From: Solen grandis
Lineage: Eukaryota; Mollusca; Bivalvia; Adapedonta; Solenidae
Reading direction: 5' to 3'
DNA length: 64,000 bases
Assembly: GCA_021229015.1 (NCBI GenBank)
Contig: CM037782.1
Coordinates: 65,410,108 to 65,474,107, forward strand
Shown here: piece after piece, positions 43,986-55,141 of the stretch
How the letters are laid out: each line of letters opens with the position of its first letter
Position numbering within the stretch: the stretch's first letter is position 1
Position numbers and translations under genes: made by a program
The notes under the pieces: generated by a model
The model's input: only the letters and a program-made list of their open reading frames with translations
The model's database searches: none
Told to the model about the DNA's origin: nothing

Positions 43986-44610
43986 AATAATTTAAATAAC
44001 CATTGCTTTTCACTATTTCAAACTTATATACATGTGTTATTCACTCACTATAACTTATTAAACTCTGTATCCGTAATCAAGGACTTATTCACGTGTTATG
44101 GGTATTGTATACACTTTATATAAACTTTTCTCTGTATTTATCAAGGGCTCAATCCGTATTGGATGTAACATTGTATTTATCAAGTTTTCTGTATTCAGGG
44201 ACTTATATCCTGTTTCAAGGATTGATGACTGGTATATCAACCTCTATATTACTGTTTATTATTATATATGTTTTAAAAGGGACAAACTTTTAACTCAGGA
44301 ACTGTATATTGTCTCTTTTGCCTTTATATAATGATTTAATTTCAACCATTGTACTGTGTAAAAATCTATACCATTGTTGTTATATCAGGTCAAACCTGTG
44401 TTATACAGGAGTCATATGCCTTTTTGCTGTGTTTATAGGACAGATGACACGTGTATATCAGGGGAATCAATGACCTCTATACGTGATGTAACGGATCTAT
44501 ATCATGTTTATATCAGTGACTTATAATTTTATATGTTTTATATAATCTATATTGTTGTTATATATGTCCAATAATTTTGACTATGCTGGGATACCATTAG
44601 GACAGTTACT
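43986..44610 (+). repeat. Degenerate 28-bp-type repeats
   Basis: Words such as TTATATCCTG, AAGGGCTC, GGGACTTATAT and TATACACTTTATATAA recur irregularly and resemble eroded copies of the unit at 44880-45560. The open frames at 44093-44331 are by-products. Confidence 0.5.
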
Positions 44611-44617
44611 TTTTATT

Positions 44618-44890
44618 TTACAGAATAAGTTTGATTTTTAGTTAATTTCAATCACGAAGGGATAACTTTTTTTTGCTAACTTTTATTGCTTATAAGATGA
44701 TACAATTTACTTTATCATATCTTCAATCGAAAAACATGGTCTTTATTTCATGCGAGGACTGGTTAAAGATTACTGCTTTTGTGAGATTTATCTATGCAAG
44801 TGTTGCATTAAAAGATTTTTGTTAGAAGAACAACAATGCAAAAATGAGTACAAGTTGGTTTGTACTTTTGTTTTCAAACATACAGGTGTT
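44618..44890 (+). repeat. Direct duplication, left copy
   Basis: ACAGAATAAGTTTG, TCACGAAGG and ATGAGTACAAGTTGGTTTGTAC with the following TTTCAAACATACAGGTGTTT reappear in the same order at 45586-45952. The two copies bracket the 28-bp array. Confidence 0.75.
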
Positions 44891-45560
44891 TATATCAAGG
44901 ACTCTATATACACTGTATTATATCAGGGACTCTGTATACACTGTATTATATCAAGGACTCTATATACACTGTGTTATATCAGGGACTCTGTATACACTGT
45001 ATTATATCAAGGACTCTGTATACACTGTATTATATCAAGGACTCTATATACACTGTGTTATATCAGGGACTCTGTATACACTGTATTATATCAAGGACTC
45101 TATATACACTGTATTATATCAAGGACTCTGTATACACTGTATTATATCAAGGACTCTATATACACTGTATTATATCAAGGACTCTATATACACTGTATTA
45201 TATCAGGGACTCTGTATACACTGTGTTTTATCAGGGACTTTATATACACTGTGTTATTTCATGGACTCTATATATACTGTGTTATATCAGGGACTCTATT
45301 CCTCTTTATATGCTGTGTTATATCAGGGACTCTATATACACTGTGTTATATCAGGGACTCTATACCTCTTTATATGCTGTGTTATATCAGGGACTCTATA
45401 TACTTGTTATTCAGGGACTTATATGCTGTGTTATATCAGGGACTCTATATACACTGTGTTATATCAGGGACTCTATACCTCTTTATATGCTGTGTTATAT
45501 CAGGGACTCTATATATGCTATGTTATATCAGGGACTCTATATACACTGTGTATATAGTGT
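44880..45560 (+). repeat. 28-bp minisatellite open in all three forward frames
   Basis: Unit GGACTCTATATACACTGTAT plus TATATCAA/AG, 28 bp, about 22 copies, with a few units replaced by CCTCTTTATATGCTGTG. Because 28 is one more than a multiple of three and the unit has no stop in any forward frame, all three plus frames stay open for 237, 255 and 287 codons and each encodes the same circular 28-residue repeat (YTVLYQGL..., IHCIISRTL..., LYTLYYIKDS...). I see no splice sites or domain and regard it as non-coding. Confidence 0.9.
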
Positions 45561-45585
45561 CCCTGGGTATACACTTAGGACAAAA

Positions 45586-45952
45586 AGTTACGTTTTTATT
45601 ATTCACAGAATAAGTTTGGATTTGTAGTAATTTAATCACGAAGGCCGAAACTCTTTTTCCATTCTAACACTTTTACTAGACTGCAAAGTTATAAAGATGA
45701 TCACAATAGTTTCTGTTATCACACAAAATGCTAGAAAATCAAGATCGAAAAAGGCATGGGTCTTATATTTCACCTGCCAACCGCAAAGTTGACCTGGTGT
45801 TGGAAAGATACTGCCCTAATTGCATATTTATCATGCCAACTGTCATGACACACTTAAAAGAAGAATGTTTAAATGATTAAGAGGAACAGAAACTGCAGCA
45901 AAATGCATGTACAAGTTGGTTTGTACTTTTTTTTCCAAACAAAGGTGTTTTT
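45586..45952 (+). repeat. Direct duplication, right copy
   Basis: Shares ACAGAATAAGTTTG, AATCACGAAGG and GTACAAGTTGGTTTGTACTT with 44618-44890 but is about 95 bases longer, so one copy has gained or lost sequence. This suggests that the minisatellite and its flank were once duplicated together. Confidence 0.7.
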
Positions 45953-45984
45953 TAGCTATATGAAAGGGTATTTAATAATATATG

Positions 45985-46250
45985 TATACATTGTTTGAAG
46001 GGAGTATACTGGAATCAGCCTGTCCGTTGGTCCATCATGTGGTCGGTTGGTCATGCGGTCTGTCTGCAAAACCTTGTTCGGTGAACCCCTCCTTCACTTT
46101 TAGTCCGATTCATCTGATATTTGGCATAAATATTCATCAGGAGCAGTAGATGTGTAAGACACAAATTTCACGTGTGTTCATGCAAGGATTACAGAGTTAT
46201 TGTCCCTGATAACAGTATATCAAAACTGAATTATTATAAAGTATTTAAGG
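45985..46250 (+). repeat. GTCCG-type element fragment
   Basis: GGGAGTATACTGGAATCAGC, CTGTCCGTTGGTCC and CACTTTTAGTCCGATTCATC follow the GTCCGTC layout of the hairpin families. There is only about one core unit and no right end was recognised. Confidence 0.5.
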
Positions 46251-46295
46251 CTACATTTTGTTGTGAAAATTACTTAGACATACCGGTAATTAATA

Positions 46296-46631
46296 ATGAA
46301 TTATATCGAAAAACAGTTCAGTTGCCTTAGATTGAGCTCACATGACGTAAAAATTGAATTGGGAAGACATAATAGAATCAATAGAGATAATAGGTTATGC
46401 AAATTATGTAATTTACATGCAATTGAGTCTGAGTATCATTTCTTTTTATGTTGTACAAGATATTCTAATATTCGTCAAAAATATTTAGGTAGAATATCAT
46501 GGCCTACAGTAAATAAAGTCAATGCCATGATGTCTTCAAATAATAAAAAACAGTTACACAAAATATCAAAATTTATGAAAGAAGCTTATATTATTCGAAA
46601 ATATACCCTTAATAATTTTGTTGTTTCTTGA
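46296..46631 (+). pseudogene. Non-LTR retrotransposon, C-terminal fragment
   Basis: The 111-codon frame ends in the same C-terminal module as the RT at 59775-61859: LRLSSHDVKIELGRHNRINR, CKLCNLHAIESEYHFFLCC (C-x2-C ... H-x4-C zinc-knuckle-like) and IRQKYL. Everything upstream, including the RT core, is missing, as expected of a 5'-truncated LINE insertion. Simple sequence downstream begins at about 46655. It is not functional alone. Confidence 0.85.
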
Positions 46632-46649
46632 ATTTAAATGTCCAATATT

Positions 46650-46860
46650 TTATTATGGCTTTCCGCAACCTGCGGAAAACGTATAGGGTTTGTTATGTTT
46701 ATTCTTCTTCTTATTATTATTAAGACTTTCTGCCTACAGGCAGAAAGTCCTATTGGGTTTGTACTGTTTTTTTAAATTATTAGGACTTTCTGCCCTTTCG
46801 GCAGAAAGTCCTATTGGGTTTGTACTGTTTTTTTTATTATTCTTCTTATTATTCTTTTTT
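46650..46860 (+). repeat. Three chained terminal hairpins
   Basis: Three palindromes occur in a row, each followed by TATAGGGTTTGT or TATTGGGTTTGT: CTTTCCGCAACCTGCGGAAA (near 46659), GACTTTCTGCC...GGCAGAAAGTC (about 46725-46750) and GGACTTTCTGCC...GGCAGAAAGTCC (46783-46811, perfect 12-base arms). They stand at the left of a TGACGTCA-type repeat. Confidence 0.85.
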
Positions 46861-48350
46861 TCTTCCTCTTATATTTGTGTTAATTTCTATGTGTTGCCAT
46901 TGACTCAGAACAATGAAAATTTTGTGGCATATATTTCAAACCATGAGCCTCCGGATGCAAGGAATTTCATATTCATAGGACGTCATATAACGTCAGATTT
47001 GGCGTCATGTGAAAATGTTTGTACGCAGTCTACAGCTATTATTTCAGGACCGATTTTCATCAAAATTTCACAGAATGTGTATGTTAGGCTCTAGTTGTGC
47101 ATCCCGGTGTCCGTTTTTCAAAATTTGAAAAGGCAATGGTTCTGTGGCGAATCCAAGTTTCGAACCATTGACGTCAAAATTCAAATGTGTATAAAATCGC
47201 TTCCAGATGAGCTAAAAAGCTGATATTTAGGCAGAATATAAGTCTCTAGGATTTCCTTAGATTCTCTGAAACTGAACGTCATATGACGTCATGAGGTCAA
47301 ATGTAATTTCTATTTTTTACGTGTTAACTTCTATATGTTGAAAACATCTGAGCACCTTGAAAATACAATAGCATATGCTTCAGATAGAACATTTTGCATT
47401 GCAATGATTTTCATTTGCCTATGACGTGTCTTGACATCAAACTTGACGTCGTCTAATAATGTTTGTATGCGGTCACAGCCATTATTTCTGGATCGATTTT
47501 CATAAAAGTTTCACAGATTGTGTATGTTACGCTCAAGTTGTGCATCCTAGTGTCCGCTTTTCCAAATTCGAAAAGAACAAAGGTTTTATGGCGAATCCAA
47601 GATTAGAACCATTGACGTCAAATTTCAAATACCTATAAAATCACTTCCAGGACAAAAAGGTTTTACACGGTCTACAGCCGTTATTTACTGATTGATTTTC
47701 ATAAAAGTTCATAGAATGTATATTTTACTCTCTAGTTATGTATCCCGGTGTCCGGTTTTGCAAATTCGAAAAGGCAATGGTTCTATGGCAAATTCAAGAT
47801 TCGAACCATTGACGTCAAATTTCAAATACGTTTAAAATTGCATCCAGATAACTTAGAATGCTGATATTTGGACTGAATATTAGTCTCTAAGACTTCTTTC
47901 TATTCTGTGCATTATACGTCATATGAAGTCAAAAGGTCAAAAAAGAATTTGTGATATCTACACGTTAATTTCTATATAATGCAAAGGTCCCAAGGGCATG
48001 ACAAATTTACTGCATTTATTTAAGATAATGAATATTTCATTTCAGTGATATTCTTATGTCTATGACGTCATATGACATCAAACTTGACGTTTTCTACACA
48101 AGTTTATACGTGGTCTACAGCCATTATTTCTGGACGAATTTCATCAAAATTTCACAGAATGTGTATGTTATGCTCTAGTTGTGCCAACCGGTGTCCCTTT
48201 TTCCAAATTCGAAAAGGCAAAGGCTTTATGTCTAATACAAGATTAGAAGCATTGACGTCAAATTTCAGTGTAAGTCTTCAAGCCTTCTTTACATTCTGAG
48301 AAGATGAACATCATAAGATGTCATGTGACCTTATAAGGCCAAAGTGTTTT
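46861..48350 (+). repeat. TGACGTCA-type repeat, variant 2
   Basis: Units contain CACAGAATGTGTATGTTA, CTAGTTGTGCATCCCGGTGT, CGAACCATTGACGTCAAATT and CATATGACGTCA. They recur at about 47020, 47460, 47675 and 48105. The reverse complement is found just after the second gap (62035-62200). There is no coding frame. Confidence 0.75.
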
Positions 48351-48351
48351 T

Positions 48352-48833
48352 AGTCCCCTACCGGTGTTCACACCGGAGGGGACTATAGGTTTGCTGTCCG
48401 TCCGTCCGTCTGTCCGCTCAAATCTGGATCCCGCGATAACTTAATAACTAAGCAAGCTAACTTGATGAAACTTGGTTTATGACTAGATGCCAATGTGTAG
48501 ATTATGCACGTCGTTTTATTTTTGTTCTTCGACTAAAATTGTGGTTGCTATGGTAATGGAAATAGTGAAAATATGGCAAAAATGGGATCCCGCGATAACT
48601 TTATAACTAAGCAAGCTAACTTGATGAAACTTGGTATATGACTAGATGGCAATGTGTAGATTATGCACATTGTTTTATTTTTTTATTCGACTAAAATTGT
48701 GGTTGCTATGGTAATGGAAATAGTGAAGACTTGTTCATCAATTCATAAATGTATTATTGATTACCATATTGAGTCAAGGTGGAGCCGGTAGGGGACTTCA
48801 TGTGTTGCATACAACACCAGTTACTTGGTTTTT
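48352..48833 (+). repeat. AGTCCCC-hairpin repeat, copy 2
   Basis: The left hairpin at 48352-48384 has arms AGTCCCCTACCGGTG and CACCGGAGGGGACT. Then come GTCCGTCCGTCC and two core units of about 160 bp (CCCGCGATAACTT, GGTTGCTATGGTAATGG). The right end is GGTAGGGGACTTCATGTG, TTGCATACAACACCAG and TTACTTGG. The first copy is at 39544-39806. Confidence 0.8.
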
Positions 48834-49079
48834 TTTTAAACTAAACGGTTTTTAGACCTGTATGCCTTATTTATTTGTTTTGCATGAATTCTTACTGAAG
48901 GTGCAGCATTTGATCCTAGGGAACAATGTCACTTCCATTTTGGGAAAAATGTTAAGTTCAATCATTGCTATACTTACAAACCTCTAAAGATAGAACGAAT
49001 TATGTGACAATCGAATTGTAAGCATTTTCAATAAATTTGTTTAATTAATTTAATTGTTTGCATTCTATTTTCTGAATGA
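48834..49079. other. Non-coding DNA
   Basis: AT-rich; no gene or repeat recognised. Confidence 0.4.
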
Positions 49080-49275
49080 TTTTTTAAAGCTTATTTTTGA
49101 ATATAAGTATACATAATTTATGATATTGATGATTTACGTATTAATCTTACATTATAATGCATCATTATTCCATTTCTTTGTATTAACTTATATATTCAAT
49201 ACCTTTGATATAAGCAAACGGAAAGCCGCTTCGTTTGTATCCTAAACAAACGACTTCTAGTTGTATCTGATTTTT
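49080..49275 (-). repeat. Interspersed repeat, hairpin-ended copy 2
   Basis: The inverse of 7800-7965. The end TCGTTTGTATCCTAAACAAACGACTTCTAGTT is a palindrome of TCGTTTGT/ACAAACGA followed by CTTCTAGTT. Similar ends occur near 55950 and 62310. Confidence 0.7.
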
Positions 49276-49364
49276 GTCTTTGCCATACTTCATAATTTAG
49301 ATTGTAAATGTCCAAATGCAAATTTTATTTGCTGATTTATGCCAATAAACTTGAAACTTGATAA

Positions 49365-49802
49365 TGTCTCAGTCAAATTTGATCATAGGTGGGGCGGGGT
49401 CAAAAAGTAGGTCACTAGATCAAATCTTGGTTAACTCTTGTTTCAACTCCAGAGCCTTTTTGGAACTTTCTTAATTTGTCTTGATATCTTGGTCTAGTTC
49501 AGTCATAGGTGAGGTCAAAAAGAAATCTTGTTTACAACACAGGGGGTCACATTTTTAGCCCAAAATATCTCAAACTTGTTAGAAGTGTTTGTGTTGATAT
49601 TTCGGTCAAGTTCAATCATCGGTAAGGCATGGTAAAAAAAATAGGTCACTAGGTGAAATCTTAGTATAATCCTGGCCACATTATTAGGGAAATCTTTGAT
49701 AAACAATATTTGTCTTGATGATATCTTGGTCAAGTTTGATCATGGGTAAGGTATGGTCAGTAATCAGGTGAGCGATTACGGGCCATCATGGCCCCTCTTG
49801 TT
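49365..49802 (+). repeat. AGCTCACC-family 3' fragment
   Basis: About three diverged units (GGTCAAAAAGTAGGTCAC, TGTCTTGATATCTTGGTC) end in the right terminus GGTGAGCGATTACGGGCCATCATGGCCCC, then TCTTGTT (49767-49802). The left end is missing. Confidence 0.75.
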
Positions 49803-49852
49803 GCCTTTATTAAGTTAGAATTAGGAAATAGAGTTTATTTTTAAGGGTAATA

Positions 49853-50113
49853 TTGCAGAACAATGCGTTTGTAATTTGGATGTGCAGTAATCTGGCTTAT
49901 TATTACAAATTATTTACAAAGCAGGAAAACTCGACTAGGCATTGTGTGGTTAGTATGTCTAAACCTCCATGTTTGTTCTGTAGCAGGCCTGTGTACCGTC
50001 ACCTTCATGGATGTAGTGGATGGCAGCACCGTTACGTTGTTCAGCAATCTCTAATACTGAAAGCTTCCAAACAATACAGAGCCAAATTCTTTAACAGGAA
50101 CTTATTTGTTTGA
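49853..50113 (+). pseudogene. Cys/His-rich fragment, uncertain
   Basis: The frame holds CLFCSRPVYRHLHGCSGWQH, a compact Cys/His-rich segment reminiscent of zinc-binding regions in transposase-derived invertebrate genes (C-x2-C, then H, C, W-x-H). A possible acceptor (CGACTAG) lies at about 49940. The rest of the frame has no recognisable domain and no neighbouring exon was found. It may be an exon fragment of a transposon-related gene or chance. Confidence 0.25.
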
Positions 50114-50204
50114 AGTAATAGAAGAAATATTGCCACACTTTGATTAGTTGTATAGAATTTAGGAATATATAAATTACGAATTGCACTTTACAATGGACAT
50201 TTAA

Positions 50205-50300
50205 TTACAGCTTTCCGCAAATCTGTGGAAAACATATAGGGTTTGTTATGTTTATATGGGTTTTCTACCTCAAGCAGAAAGTCCTAATGGGTTTGTTATG
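50205..50300 (+). repeat. Terminal hairpin remnants
   Basis: CTTTCCGCAAATCTGTGGAAA with TATAGGGTTTGTTATG, then a decayed TTTCTACC...AGCAGAAAGTCC with TAATGGGTTTGTTATG. These are the same modules as at 46650-46860. They directly abut the AGCTCACC element. Confidence 0.7.
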
Positions 50301-50303
50301 TTT

Positions 50304-52422
50304 TTAGCTCACCTGAGCACTTGTACTCGGGTGAGCTATTGTGATCGCCTTTTGTCCGTCATGCGTCGTCCACAATTGCTTGTGAACACTCTAGAGGCCA
50401 CAGTTTTGGCCCAATCTTCATGAAACTTGGTCAGGATGTTTGTCTACATGATATCTCAAATGTTTTCGAAAATGGGTCATGTGGGGTCAAAAACTAGGTC
50501 ACCAGGTCAAATCTTAGAAAAACCTTATGAACACTCTATAGGCCACAGTTTTAGTCCAATCTTCAATAGAGTTGGTCAGGATGTTTGTCTACATGATATC
50601 TCGGATGAGTTCGAAATTGGGTTACGTGGGGTCAAAAACTAGGTCATCAGGTCAAATCTTAGAAAAACCTTGTGAACACTCTACAGGCCACAGTTTTAGC
50701 CCAGTCTTCAATAGATTTGGTCAGGATGTTTGTCTACATGATATCTTGAATGGGTTCGAAAATGGGTCATGTGGGGTCAAAAACTAGGTCACCAGGTCAG
50801 ATCTTAGAAAAACCTTGCGAACACTCTAGAGGCCAATGTTTTTCCCCAATCTTCATGAAAAATGGTCAGGGTGTTTGTCTACATGATAGGTCGGATGAGT
50901 TCGAAAATGGGTCATGTGGGGTCAAAAACTAGGTCACCAGGTCAAATCTTAGAAAAACCTTGTGAACACTCTAGAGGCCACAGTTTTGGCCCAATCTTCC
51001 ATGAAACTTGGTCAGGATGTTTGTCTACATGATATCTGATGGTTGAAATGGTCATGGGGGTCAAAAACTAGGTACCAGTCAAATCTTAGAAAAACCTTTG
51101 AACACTCTACAGGCCACAGCTTTGGCCCAATCTTCATGAAACTTGGTCAGGATGTTTGTCTACATGATATCTTGAATGTGTTCGAAAATAGGTCATGTGG
51201 GTTCAAAAACTAGGTTACCAGGTCAAATCTTAGAAAAACCTTATGAACACTCTAAAGGCCACAGTTTTAGTCCAATCTTCAAAAGAGTTGGTCAGGATGT
51301 TTGTCTACATGATATCTCAAATGTTTTCGAAAATGGGTCATGTGGGGTCAAAAACTAGGTCACCAGGTCAAATCTTTGAAAAACCTTGTGAACACTCTAG
51401 AGGCCACAGTTTTGGCCCAATCTTCACAAAATTTGGTCAGGATGTTTGTCTACATGATATCTCAAATGTTTTCGAAAATGGGTCATGTGGGGTCAAAAAC
51501 TAGGTCACCAGGTCAAATCTTAGAAAAACCTTGTGAACACTCTAGAGGCCACAGTTTTTGCCCAATCTTCATAAAATTTGGTCAGGATGTTTGTCTACGT
51601 AATATCTCGAATGAGTACGAAATTGGGTCACGTGGGATCAAAAACTAGGCCACCAGGTCAAATCTTAGAAAAACCTTGTGAACACTCTAAAGGCCACAGT
51701 TTCAGCCCAATCTTCAATAGATTTGGTCAGGATGTCTGTCTACATGATATCTTGGATGGGTTCGAAAATGAGTAATGTGGGATCAAAAACTAGGTCACCA
51801 GGTCAAATCTAAGAAAAACCTTGTGAACACTCTAGAGGCCACAGTTTTTGCCCAATCTTCATAAAATTTGGTCAGGATGTTTGTCTACGTAATATCTCGG
51901 ATGAGTACGAAATTGGGTCACGTGGGGTCAAAAACTAGGCCACCAGGTCAAATCTTAGAAAAACCTGGAACACTCTAAAGGCCACAGTTTCAGCCCAATC
52001 TTCAATAGATTTGGTCAGGATGTCTGTCTACATGATATCTTGGATGGGTTCGAAAATGAGTAATGTGGGTCAAAAACTAGGTCACCAGGTCAGATCTTAG
52101 AAAAACCGTGCGAACACTCTAGAGGCCACAGTTTTAGCCCAATCTTCAATAGATTGGGTCAGGATGTTTGTCTAACTGATATATTGGATGAAAAAAAGAA
52201 CACTCTAGAGGCCTATATTTATGTCCCAGTCTTCATTAAACTTGATATGAATGATGACTGCATGAATTCCCAGTGGAGTTCAAATTCAGGTAGGATCAAT
52301 ATGTAGGTCACTTAGTCAAATGTTAGAAAAATATTTTAGATGTCAGATTTTTTGTCATTATGCCTAACACAGCCATTTTACTCAGGTGAGCAACACCGGG
52401 TCATCTTTGCCCTCTTGTTTCT
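50304..52422 (+). repeat. AGCTCACC-family element, complete, 145-bp core
   Basis: The left hairpin at 50306-50337 has arms AGCTCACCTGAG and CTCGGGTGAGCT. Then come CTATTGTGATCGCC and TTTTGTCCGTC, and about 13 regular 145-bp units (GGTCAGGATGTTTGTCTACA at 50429, 50574 and 50719; GGTCAAAAACTAGGTCACC; CTCTAGAGGCCACAG). The right end is GGTGAGCAACACCGGGTCATC then TTTGCCCTCTTGTTT (52384-52420). This is the cleanest full copy in the window. The 60-102 codon frames inside are repeat by-products. Confidence 0.88.
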
Positions 52423-54797
52423 TCTTATTATATTTATTGTTTCTCCTTTTGAGGTTTTAATTAAAACAGGTTGCCAATAAGCCAGCCGTATGAAATTTTA
52501 ACAGATATCAGAGTGACTTTGGCCCTTTTGAATGCAACGACTTTCATCTTCATATGATGTCATGAAACATTACAGTTCAAATAAGCTACCAAATATGGTT
52601 TGCGCTCTACAGCTGTCAGTATTCGTCTGATTGACTTGATATTTTCACATGTGTAAGTTGAGATGTAGATGTGCATACATCCTTGAATTGTCAAAATTCC
52701 AAAAGTTAGAGATTTTATGTCAAAATCGAAATTCGAATTTTGGTCATATTAATATAATTTCGTGGGTGAGAAAGAACTGTGAAAATTGGATATGTGTCCT
52801 GAAGTCTTCTTTGTATTATTTGAAAACTGACGTCATGTAAGATCATTTGACGTCACACTGTAATCAGCAATTTTGCTTTCGAAATAAGCGGATTTAAGGA
52901 CCTGCAGACGTGATTTTTTGTCGGATTGGCATGCGACTTTCAATGAATGTGCAACCCAGTGTCCCAACGTGCATGGTGACATCCTTTTCTTGATAATCGC
53001 AAAGGTCAAGGTCATATGTCAGGTATTGGTGTCTTTTATTCGGCCTTGGGTATCTCAAAAATGAAAAATATTATGCCTAGAAACTATGAATAAAATTTAT
53101 AGTGCTTTGAAAAGACCTTTCAGGTGCTATTTAGTTTTTGAAGATTGGGGTTGAATCGGTTGAGATATGACACGAAAAAACGAAAAGTGTACTTTAAACA
53201 AAATTGAAACGCTGTAGCTTAGAGTCAAATATTATGATTTTTTTCAGGATTAACACACTAAAAAGTGAAGTGATGTATACTGTCAGGAATGTTTGTTTGG
53301 TCACATGATTATGACATAATGAATATCAAAGCAAGAATTATTAAAACATTCATATAAAATCGGCAAGTTGATGTATGAAGTTCAGATTTGCACGAATGCC
53401 GGAGACTAAGATGTGCAAAAAGTCCTGGAAGTTTCAAGTAATTACGTCATCAAACATTGCAGATATTCATGTTTTTCGGATAAGAGCTTGTATACGAAAA
53501 TCTAGCAATTTGATTAAAAAAAGCGATTACAGGGTTAGCTACCCAAGATCCAGACGTTCCTACGCAGGAAAGAGTGCCCGTGTTGAAAGGTGAATTGCGA
53601 TGCGTATTTGAGAGAATGAGGTGCATTTTAGGATGCAGTGGTGTACACAGGACCGATAAGCATGTTGCCTTTTGATAAATTACGGCGGTCTTCAAACTTT
53701 TATTAGGGTTTTCTACCTCAAGCAGAAAGTCGTATTGAGTTTGTTATGTTTTGTCTTCTTATTAGGGATTTCTGCCTAAAGCAGAAAGTCCCATTGGGTT
53801 TGTTTTTTTTTTCTTCTTTTTCTCCTTTTGAGGTTCAAATTAAAATAGGTTGCCAATGAGTTGGCACCATGAAATTTTAACAGTAATGACTTTAGCCCTT
53901 TTGAATGCAACAATTTTCATCTTCAAATAATGTTGAAATATTCTACCAAATTTGGTTTGCGCTCTGCAAGAGTCATTCCAGTACCAGTAGACATGATATT
54001 TTCACAGAAGGTGTACATTAGGATGTAAATGTTCATACCTGCTTAGATTTTCAATATTTTAAAAGTTCGAGAAATTGTCAAAATCGAGATTCGAACTTTG
54101 GTCATAAAAACATAATTTCGTATTACAAAGGCTCCTGATGAGTTAGAAGCATGAAAGTTGAACAACACATTGTCTTGATGTCTTCTTTGTATTCCCTGAC
54201 AGCTGACGTCGTATGACGCCATTTGACGTCATACTGTAATATGCAATTTTGCATTTGAAATAATCGGTTTTTAGGCTCTGTAGGCTTTATTTTTTGACCG
54301 ATTTGAATGTAACTTTCAGTTAATGTGCAACCTAGTGTCTCATCATGCATGGTGACATCCGTTTCAAGAAAATCACAAAGGTTAAGGTCGTTTTTCATTT
54401 ATCGTTTTTTTCTTCAGCCTTAAATATCTCAAACACTATAAGTATTCTATATTCGAAAATTATTAATTTTTGTAAATTAGGGTATGAATATAATTTGTAG
54501 AACGATCTCTTGTCATTCTTTTAGTGTTTAAATCTTAAAGATTGGCCTAGGATTTATAACGTTATATGGCGAAAACAAAACAACATGAACATATTTTTGC
54601 CGATTTTTGCAGTTTTCTCGGGGTTTAACCGTCCATATCTTAAAAGTGGTTAAAGATAAATCCATATATAAAGTGTGTGAAATTTAGGGAATTTGAAGAC
54701 CTTTCTAACGGTACCTAGGTTTTTGAAATTGGACATCATATAATGAAGTTACATGAAAAATAAGAATTTAAACCATTCATTCATGAACTTCTGCAGT

Positions 54798-54832
<35 letters not shown>

Positions 54833-55141
54833 TTTTTTATTTTTTTTTTTATTTTTTTTATTTTGCTTTTCTCTAAGAAACTATACGTTTTTGAAAATAA
54901 CTTTCAGAACAATATTTATAGCTTGATGCAATGCAGTTCTAATGGTATGCATATTTTATTGATCGGATCTTAAATTGCAAAGTTATCAGTCGAGAATTAA
55001 TGATTAACATGAACCTCTTTTTGCCATTTCCCCCCATTTTCTTAAAGTTTAGTTATCTATACCTCAAAAGCAGTTACAGATAGGTCAAAATAAGAAAATG
55101 AAATAACAGAAATTGGAAGACCTATCTTACGATACCTAGCT
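52423..55141 (-). repeat. TGACGTCA-type repeats, mixed copies
   Basis: Recurrent blocks (CTCCTTTTGAGGTT, AACAGGTTGCCAATAAG, CTTTGGCCCTTTTGAATGCA, CATATGACGTCA, TGTGCAACCCAGTGTC) start again at about 52445, 53820 and 55990, a spacing near 1.4 and 2.2 kb. Chained hairpin remnants with TATTGAGTTTGTTATG lie at 53700-53810. A T run of 32 bases is at 54799-54830, followed by further T-rich sequence. There is no gene. Confidence 0.7.

Noticed and set aside
44750..45627. Three overlapping 237-287 codon open frames
   Set aside because: They come from a 28-bp stop-free tandem unit read in three frames; treated as a repeat, with the oddity reported as a finding.
50427..51775. Series of 60-102 codon frames (GSKTRSPGQILEKP repeats)
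   Set aside because: By-products of the 145-bp core units of a transposable-type repeat.
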